From contig NZ_CP152276.1 in NCBI RefSeq assembly GCF_038719015.1, positions 1,498,001 through 1,562,000 on the forward strand: 64,000 nt of DNA. Reading direction: 5' to 3'. The DNA is from Nguyenibacter vanlangensis (GTDB lineage Bacteria > Pseudomonadota > Alphaproteobacteria > Acetobacterales > Acetobacteraceae). The translations under genes and the position numbers were made by a program. The notes beneath the pieces were generated by a model. It saw only the letters and a program-made list of their open reading frames with translations, did not search any database and had not been told where the DNA came from. Positions 58,468-64,000 of the stretch are shown in pieces. Position 1 is the stretch's first letter, and every line of letters begins with the position of its first letter.

Positions 58468-60102
58468 TCAGCCGTGCTTCATGTCTTCCAGGATGGCGTC
58501 GCCGGCACGCAGCGACAGCGCCGCCATCGTCAGGGTGGAATTGACCGTTCCCGACGCCGCCATCGTCGCCCCCGTCGCCAGGAACAGGTTCGGATGGTCA
58601 TGCGTCCTCAGCCATTGGTCGACAACGGAATCCTTGGGGTCATGCCCCATGATGGCCCCGCCGGTGATATGGTTGTTCGGCGTGAAATAGGGCGTCATCT
58701 CGATTTCCGTACCCCCCATGGCCTGGGCGATCTTCATCAGATGCTGGCGTGACAGAACCGCCGACTTGCGGACATAGTCGCCGACATCGTACGTCACTTC
58801 CGGATGCGGAATCCCCAGCGCGTCGCGATGATCCTTCGACAGAACCAGGCGGTTTTCCGGATTCGGCAGGATCTCGTGATTGGCGTAGATATCCACGCCA
58901 TGCGCCGAACGGCGGCGGATCTCCTCGTCCAGCTTCTTGCCGACCAGCCCCAGGGAAAGGGCCTTCATCCCGGCGCGGGAATTCTGCGCCGTGTTGTTGT
59001 AGCCGATCTGGATGGCGGCACGCTCCGAACGGAATGCGCCGTCGCGGAAATTGGTGATCGAACTCATCTGCACCGACCCGCCGCCGGCCCAGACGGGCTC
59101 CGCCGCCTGGAAGCTCATCCCGATCCCCGGGTGATCCATCATGTTGCGGCCGACCTGGTCGGACGAATTGGCGATCCCGTTGGGGTTGCGGTCATTGGCC
59201 GCCAGCAGCAGCAGCTTGGGCGTCTCGATGCCGTTGGCCGCGATGACGAACGTCCTGGCGACGACGCGGTGCGTCCCCTTGTCCGGATCGTAATAATTCA
59301 TCGCGACGATGTTGTTTTTCGCGTCCGTCTCGATCGCGTAGACGACGGCGTTGGCGATGATCCTGGCACCGTGGCGCTCGGCCTTCCACGCCCCGTAGAC
59401 ACCGTGATACATCGCGCCGATCGGACAGATCGGCATGCAGTTGTTGTTGCCGCAGCACTGGGGACGGCCGTCATAGGGACGGCTGTTGCGGGCCTGGGGC
59501 ACCGGCGTATTGTCATAGCCCAGCGGCTTGACGATTTCCGTGAAGAGACGATCCCCCGGGCCATAGGGCATCGAATCCATCGGCCACGGATTTTTCCTCG
59601 GCGCCGACGGAATGATCTCCTGTCCGTTGGGGCCCTTCACGCCCATTTCCAGTTCCGCCGCGTAGTAATACGGCTCCAGCTCGTCATAGCTCATGGCGTA
59701 GTCGCGGCCGACGCCATACGTCGATTTCAGGCGGAAATCGTTCGGCAGGTAACGCCAGCTCGACGCGGCCCAATGCCAGGTCGTGCCGCCCACGCCCTTG
59801 ATGATGCCCTGACGATACGCGCTGGCGTCCGGCCCCTTGACGATCAGATAGCCATTGTCCGGAAAATAATTGGTATGCGGCGCCCACGGGACCGACGGGT
59901 ACGGCGTGGCGTAGTCGTACAGGGACTTGTTGTTGGGCGGCATGTTCCGCCAGTTCTCGACGATCTGGTCGCGATCCCTGTGCGGACCCGCGTCGAGCAG
60001 CAGCACGGACAGGCCGTTGCGCGCAAGCTTGTGCGCCAGCATGGAGCCGCAAATACCCGCGCCGACGATGACGACATCCGCCGTCTGCGTATCTTGTGCC
60101 AT
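58468..60102 (-). CDS. FAD dehydrogenase large subunit (fructose/sorbitol type)
   Basis: A 544-residue GMC-type flavoprotein, the catalytic subunit of a three-part periplasmic sugar or polyol dehydrogenase. VVIVGAGICGSMLAHKLA (glycines 14, 16, 19) binds FAD; QCCGNNNCMPICPIGA (Cys216, 217, 222, 226) matches the [3Fe-4S] site of these enzymes; the active-site end is NNHITGGAIMGHD and GTVNSTLTMAALSLRAGD. It has no signal peptide and is expected to be exported in complex with the Tat-signal small subunit. The closest recalled relatives are fructose dehydrogenase (FdhL) and FAD-sorbitol dehydrogenase of Gluconobacter; gluconate or 2-ketogluconate dehydrogenase is also possible. Confidence 0.88.
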   Translation of the reverse strand: MAQDTQTADVVIVGAGICGSMLAHKLARNGLSVLLLDAGPHRDRDQIVENWRNMPPNNKSLYDYATPYPSVPWAPHTNYFPDNGYLIVKGPDASAYRQGIIKGVGGTTWHWAASSWRYLPNDFRLKSTYGVGRDYAMSYDELEPYYYAAELEMGVKGPNGQEIIPSAPRKNPWPMDSMPYGPGDRLFTEIVKPLGYDNTPVPQARNSRPYDGRPQCCGNNNCMPICPIGAMYHGVYGAWKAERHGARIIANAVVYAIETDAKNNIVAMNYYDPDKGTHRVVARTFVIAANGIETPKLLLLAANDRNPNGIANSSDQVGRNMMDHPGIGMSFQAAEPVWAGGGSVQMSSITNFRDGAFRSERAAIQIGYNNTAQNSRAGMKALSLGLVGKKLDEEIRRRSAHGVDIYANHEILPNPENRLVLSKDHRDALGIPHPEVTYDVGDYVRKSAVLSRQHLMKIAQAMGGTEIEMTPYFTPNNHITGGAIMGHDPKDSVVDQWLRTHDHPNLFLATGATMAASGTVNSTLTMAALSLRAGDAILEDMKHG

Positions 60103-60131
60103 GACTGAAATTTCTCCTGTTTCCCGGCGGC

Positions 60132-61586
60132 TCAGGCGGCGCGTCTGGACTTGAGGGCAAAACGAAGCACCAGAGCGAGGACGCCCAGGATCACGAGAAC
60201 GACGACAGCCAGGACCGCGATGACCGAAGGGTCGGCAAGCTTCGCAATAGGGACCTGCTTGCCGCCCGCGCGGACCGTGGCGACGGTCTCGGCGGTCACC
60301 GAAGCCTGCGCGTTGCCGAAATGCGCCAGGACGTAATTGGCGATCGCGGCGACCTGCTGATCGGACAGCGACTGCACCAGGGAATGTCCGTCGAAACCGG
60401 GCATCAGGATTTCACGGCCACCGACCGTCCGGTCGACGCCGAAAAGGATGCTCGCGACCAGGTCGTTCGGGTTCAACTGACCCGTGGTCGTGTTGCCGAC
60501 CAGCGAGGGATAATATCCGTCGGCACTGCCCCTGCCATCCGACTGGTGGCAGCTTGCGCAGACCGATTCATACAGGACATTGCCGGCCGCCATGGTCGTG
60601 ATGGTGCTGTCGCCGCGCCGCGCGTTGGCTGCGGCGTAATCGAACGGCGCCGCCTTGCCGCCATGCGCGAAATTCGCGACGCTCTGGCCCGGCTCGCCGA
60701 TCGCCGGCACCGATTTCACATAGACCGCGATCGCCGCCAGGTCATCCGGCGTCAGATACTGGAAACTATGCTCGACGGCTTCGGCCATCGGTCCCGCGGC
60801 ACGGGCATGGGCGGTTTTGCCCGTCTGCAGATAGGTCTGAAGCGCCTGGTTGGACCAGCCGCCGACCCCGGCCACGGCATCGCTGGTGATGTTGGGCGCC
60901 CGCCACGATCCGACATCTCCTCCCGCGAGATAGGCCGATGTTTTCGGTGCCAGAAGGATATTCCTCGGCGTATGGCATTCTCCGCAATGCGCGAGGCCAT
61001 CGACGAGATATTTGCCGCGATTCCACGCGGCGCTCTGCGCGGGATCGGCAACATAGGGCTTGCCGACGACGCCGCTGAGCAGCTTCCAGCCCCAAAGGGA
61101 CGCCCGGATCGAAAACGGGAACGGAAGCCGGGTTTCCGGCGCGGGCCGATCCACCGGCTTGACCTCGTGCATGAGGTAATCGTACAGCGCCGCAACGTCG
61201 TCGTCCGTCAGCAGGCTATACGACCCGTAAGGCATCGCCGGATAAAGCTGGGCGCCATCCGCCCGCACACCATGCCGAATGGCGCGGGAGAATTGCTCGA
61301 GCGTATAATTGCCGATGCCGTATGTCCTGGACGGCGTGATATTCGTCGAATAGATCGCCCCCATCGGCGATGCGATGGCATATCCGCCCGCCAGGAACGC
61401 GCCGTCACGGCCATTGGTGTGGCAGGCCGCGCAATCGGCAGCAACCGCGAGATAATGGCCGCGGCTCATCGGTTCTCCCTGCGATGCTTGCGCATGCGAC
61501 GGCGCCGCATACCCCGCCAGGACCAACGGAGCCGCCAGCCAGAAACGCCGAAGCAGCGTTCCGGACGTCGAGACAGAATTCTTCAA
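60132..61586 (-). CDS. triheme cytochrome c subunit of the dehydrogenase
   Basis: A 484-residue cytochrome c with a signal peptide (FWLAAPLVLAGYAAPSHAQA), three heme sites (CAACH at 52-56, CGECH at 201-205, CASCH at 343-347) and a C-terminal membrane anchor (VIAVLAVVVLVILGVLALVL). It passes electrons from the flavoprotein to ubiquinone in the inner membrane. The same arrangement is known for FdhC, SldC and the gluconate dehydrogenase cytochromes. It lies between the small- and large-subunit genes, 29 bases before the large subunit. Confidence 0.92.
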   Translation of the reverse strand: MKNSVSTSGTLLRRFWLAAPLVLAGYAAPSHAQASQGEPMSRGHYLAVAADCAACHTNGRDGAFLAGGYAIASPMGAIYSTNITPSRTYGIGNYTLEQFSRAIRHGVRADGAQLYPAMPYGSYSLLTDDDVAALYDYLMHEVKPVDRPAPETRLPFPFSIRASLWGWKLLSGVVGKPYVADPAQSAAWNRGKYLVDGLAHCGECHTPRNILLAPKTSAYLAGGDVGSWRAPNITSDAVAGVGGWSNQALQTYLQTGKTAHARAAGPMAEAVEHSFQYLTPDDLAAIAVYVKSVPAIGEPGQSVANFAHGGKAAPFDYAAANARRGDSTITTMAAGNVLYESVCASCHQSDGRGSADGYYPSLVGNTTTGQLNPNDLVASILFGVDRTVGGREILMPGFDGHSLVQSLSDQQVAAIANYVLAHFGNAQASVTAETVATVRAGGKQVPIAKLADPSVIAVLAVVVLVILGVLALVLRFALKSRRAA

Positions 61587-61601
61587 TGTTTTCGCTCCCG
61601 T

Positions 61602-62162
61602 TCAGAATTGCGGCATTTGCGCGACGGGAGCAGGCTCGGCGACCCAGTAATTCGGGCCGTTATGCGCATAGGTCGGAATCACCACGACATCGCGCGCCGG
61701 CTGATACATCAGGGCATTTTCGAACGCATAGACCTTGGCATCGGTGCCGTCTTCTATCACGCCGGAATACCAGCCGCGAATGATCTGCAGCAGCGTGTCA
61801 TGCAGCGGATTGCCGCGCAGCGATTCTTCCAGCGCCTCGACGTCCGCCGGCTTGCTGTCAGCAACCGTCTTGATCAATGCGGCAAGCTGATCCGGAAAAG
61901 CCGTGCTCTGGGCACGCAGGGCCGCCAGAAGGGACCGCCCGACCAATGGGTCGAGATTATCGTGTCCGGTTGCGAAACGGGAAAAGGCGACGAATTCCGC
62001 CGTGTCGTCCCCCGCCGCGCCGCCGATCCCCTGGGCCATGGCCGACCGGAAGGACGGTGCGAACAAGCCGAGAGCCGACGCGCCGGACACCATCAGCATA
62101 TTGCGGCGGGACACCATACGGCCGCGCGCGCGCGGCGTCCCCCGCATTTCAGTATTTTCCAT
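61602..62162 (-). CDS. dehydrogenase small subunit with Tat signal
   Basis: A 186-residue small subunit of the gluconate-2-dehydrogenase subunit-3 type. The N-terminus MVSRRNMLMVSGASALGLF is a twin-arginine signal that should carry the folded large subunit across the membrane. The C-terminal half (HDTLLQIIRGWYSGVIED, AKVYAFENALMYQP, VIPTYAHNGPNYWV) is very close to what I recall of Gluconobacter fructose dehydrogenase FdhS and the sorbitol dehydrogenase small subunit. First gene of the small-cytochrome-large operon. Confidence 0.9.
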   Translation of the reverse strand: MENTEMRGTPRARGRMVSRRNMLMVSGASALGLFAPSFRSAMAQGIGGAAGDDTAEFVAFSRFATGHDNLDPLVGRSLLAALRAQSTAFPDQLAALIKTVADSKPADVEALEESLRGNPLHDTLLQIIRGWYSGVIEDGTDAKVYAFENALMYQPARDVVVIPTYAHNGPNYWVAEPAPVAQMPQF

Positions 62163-62926
62163 ATCTTTTCCGATTTATCGAAAGCGTGAATTTAAAAATT
62201 CAAGAAATACGCAAAATCTTCTTCCCAGCGTCAGCGGACTTTACCAGAAGGGTGGACAATCCATAATCGCGGAAATTTGTGAGCGCAATGCGCCGGGACC
62301 GCGGACGGGAGGGCGAACAGGTAACTTTTTTTTGACCACGAAAAGGAGAGCCGTTCATTTGGAAAAACAGCCCGTCAATTACATGATATCAGAAGAATAA
62401 TTCCATAATTCACAGTTAATTATAAATATTTGAATGTTATTTCAAGTAAATACCGATCAAGACCGGCATATTGCCGGGATTTTACGAAATATTAACATAA
62501 TTTTTATATAATATCAATTTTATTATATGATTTCTTAGGCAGGAATAAATAATTATTTATGTTATTTTATTTTCCCAGAAGCATTCACGGCACATATTAA
62601 ACAGATATTTAATTTAGTAACCTAAGTATAAATTATTATTTAATCAGACGATACTTCCACGATTTTACGTTCTGTAGATTTTACACCGTATATTTTTTTA
62701 AACGGACCTTTCCGAAAGAACAATTTTCCGTCTCGTGACCGGCGGCTCTCCTTGGACAACACGGACATCCATGGAGCGCAATAACGGAATCGAACAGTCT
62801 ATGCTAAGCCGGGTCCCAGTGATCCATGCCCCGATACGAAAGAAGACTTGATGCCCCCATTCCCCTCATGAATCGAATGCCTCTTTTTCACAGATAAAAA
62901 ATTTCGCTGTTTCCCATAGGACTCCA
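62163..62926. other. A/T-rich non-coding region
   Basis: This 764-base gap separates the dehydrogenase operon (leftward) from the porin gene (rightward). From about 62385 to 62740 it is strikingly A/T-rich, with many TTAAT, ATAAAT and TATATAAT stretches, in contrast to the G/C-rich genes on both sides. I see no credible protein gene and no RNA gene I can name. It can hold both promoters, may be bent, and is a likely target for nucleoid proteins of the H-NS/Ros type; this last part is inference. Confidence 0.7.
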
Positions 62927-64000
62927 ATGGTTGGACGCAAGAAATGTCACCATTTACGTCACTTCATTGAAAGTGCCGCATGGTTCCTTGTCGCTTTTGT
63001 TCTGACGTCTTTCTGTCATTCGCACGGGGCGCATGCCCAGGCCCATGCCCAGACCCAGGCCGTCCCGCATGAGCTGATCGACCAGGGCGCGCCGCCGCCG
63101 GAATATCAGGGGATCGCCTATCCCATGGATAATGTCGGGGAATTCAATGTCGGCCCCATCATCCCGACGCTGGCGGGCGCGCCGCATCTGTTCGGCGACT
63201 GGCATGGCATCCAGCCCTGGCTGGTCAAGCGCGGCATTTTCCTGAATTTCTCTTTGAACGAGGAATATATGGGCAACATCACCGGCGGCAAGACCCGGGC
63301 GAACGTCCTGGCCGGCCAGGTCGCCGGAGAGCTGGATATCGACTGGCAACGCCTTGCCGGGGTGAACGGCTTCTGGACCCATATGCTCGTCGTCAATGGA
63401 CACGGCCGGAGCTTCAGCCAGGCCGTCGGCGATTCCGTTACCAACCCCGAACAGATCTACGGCGCGCGCGGCAACGTGGTCGCCCATCTCGTCGAACTCT
63501 ATGCGGACAAGACCTTTTTCAACAAACACGTCATCCTGTCCCTGGGCGACATCCCGACCGGCAGCTTCTTCTCCTTCGATTATACGGCCTGTTTCTTCAT
63601 GAACGTCTCGGTCTGCAGCAATTTCGCACCCGGGAAATACAATCCCGGAGGCCGCGACTGGCCCTCGGGGAATCTGGGCGGCGTTCTCAGGATCCGTCCG
63701 ACCGATCAGACCTATATCATGGGCGGCGTCTTCGCCGTCAGCCCGCACGCCTATAATGGCGGCATTTCGGGTTGGGCCATGGCGCAAAGCGGCCTTGGCA
63801 AGGTGACGTCGCAGTTCGAAATCGGATGGATGCCCGAATTCGGCCGGGACAAGCTGCGCGGCAACTACAAGATCGGCTATTGGTACGACAATTCGCGCTA
63901 TCCGAACCTGTACGAGGACATCAACGGCAATTCCTTCCAGGCCACGGGTCAGTCGCGCCGCTATGAAGCCGGCATGAACGTCGCCTGGCTGATGTTCGAC
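62927..64000 (+). CDS. OprB-type carbohydrate porin, 3' end beyond the window
   Basis: The first 358 codons of a carbohydrate-selective porin. After a signal peptide (WFLVAFVLTSFCHSHGAHAQ) the chain has LFGDWHGIQPWLVKRGIFLNFSLNEEYMGN, ANVLAGQVAGELDIDWQRL, LVELYADKTFFNKHVILSLGDIPTGSFF and GGVFAVSPHAYNGG, typical of OprB barrels in acetic acid bacteria. It would admit sugars or polyols to the periplasm, where the adjacent dehydrogenase acts. ATG 62927 is the first good start in this frame. The barrel end is outside the window. Confidence 0.87.
   Translation, partial: MVGRKKCHHLRHFIESAAWFLVAFVLTSFCHSHGAHAQAHAQTQAVPHELIDQGAPPPEYQGIAYPMDNVGEFNVGPIIPTLAGAPHLFGDWHGIQPWLVKRGIFLNFSLNEEYMGNITGGKTRANVLAGQVAGELDIDWQRLAGVNGFWTHMLVVNGHGRSFSQAVGDSVTNPEQIYGARGNVVAHLVELYADKTFFNKHVILSLGDIPTGSFFSFDYTACFFMNVSVCSNFAPGKYNPGGRDWPSGNLGGVLRIRPTDQTYIMGGVFAVSPHAYNGGISGWAMAQSGLGKVTSQFEIGWMPEFGRDKLRGNYKIGYWYDNSRYPNLYEDINGNSFQATGQSRRYEAGMNVAWLMFD

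Noticed and set aside
1..64000. tRNA, rRNA genes and CRISPR arrays
   Set aside because: No T-loop-like GGTTCGAATCC contexts outside coding regions, no rRNA sequence and no regularly spaced repeats were seen.

Overview
The window comes from a high-GC alphaproteobacterium, most likely an acetic acid bacterium (Acetobacteraceae, Gluconacetobacter/Komagataeibacter-like). The pointers are a three-subunit membrane FAD dehydrogenase of the fructose/sorbitol dehydrogenase type beside an OprB-type carbohydrate porin, an intergenic cluster of GC-rich hairpins of the kind I associate with that family, and strong GC bias in most genes. This assignment is inference; there is no rRNA or other marker gene here.

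Region A (1-8359) is visibly richer in A/T than the rest and looks acquired. It holds a truncated SDR, a YCII-domain protein, a GH3-family adenylating amide synthetase, an alpha/beta hydrolase with a cysteine nucleophile, an enolase-superfamily enzyme and an FAH-fold (AraD1-like) enzyme on one strand. A block of three perfect or near-perfect hairpins interrupts the row, an IS3 transposase scrap follows it, and a LysR regulator and MFS transporter close it. I do not recognise this gene set as a known pathway.

Region B (8431-22246) carries redox and regulatory modules. These are LysR with an AhpD-like pair; a set matching the hypochlorite response described in Azospira (ECF sigma factor, NrsF anti-sigma, YedY/YedZ-like pair, methionine-rich periplasmic protein), here with an adjacent Tat-exported MsrB that is frameshifted; a secreted thiaminase-I-like protein followed by a PnuC/PnuT-type transporter; a zinc alcohol dehydrogenase; a divergent SDR/AraC pair; and a TetR gene with matching palindromic operators before itself and a small membrane protein.

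Region C (22413-49501) looks like a low-oxygen and persistence island. It contains a short-form alpha-glucan phosphorylase, a complete NAD-coupled [NiFe] hydrogenase operon (hoxFUYHW, a receiver protein, hypABFCDE), a MaoC-phosphate acyltransferase, Hsp20, an Nramp-like transporter, a P1B-5 ATPase with a hemerythrin tail, an HPF-cold-shock fusion, a CapA-like protein, B12-dependent ribonucleotide reductase and PolX. Glycogen breakdown, acyl-phosphate formation and H2/NAD cycling would supply energy and redox balance, while the oxygen-independent reductase, ribosome hibernation factor, chaperone and repair polymerase would protect the cell.

Region D (49521-64000) holds a TetR/SDR pair, a beta-lactamase-fold hydrolase, and a racemase/TonB-receptor/NCS1-permease operon divergent from an FCD-type GntR regulator with shared candidate operators. 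It ends with the three-subunit dehydrogenase operon, about 760 bases of very A/T-rich non-coding DNA, and the start of an OprB porin that runs off the window.
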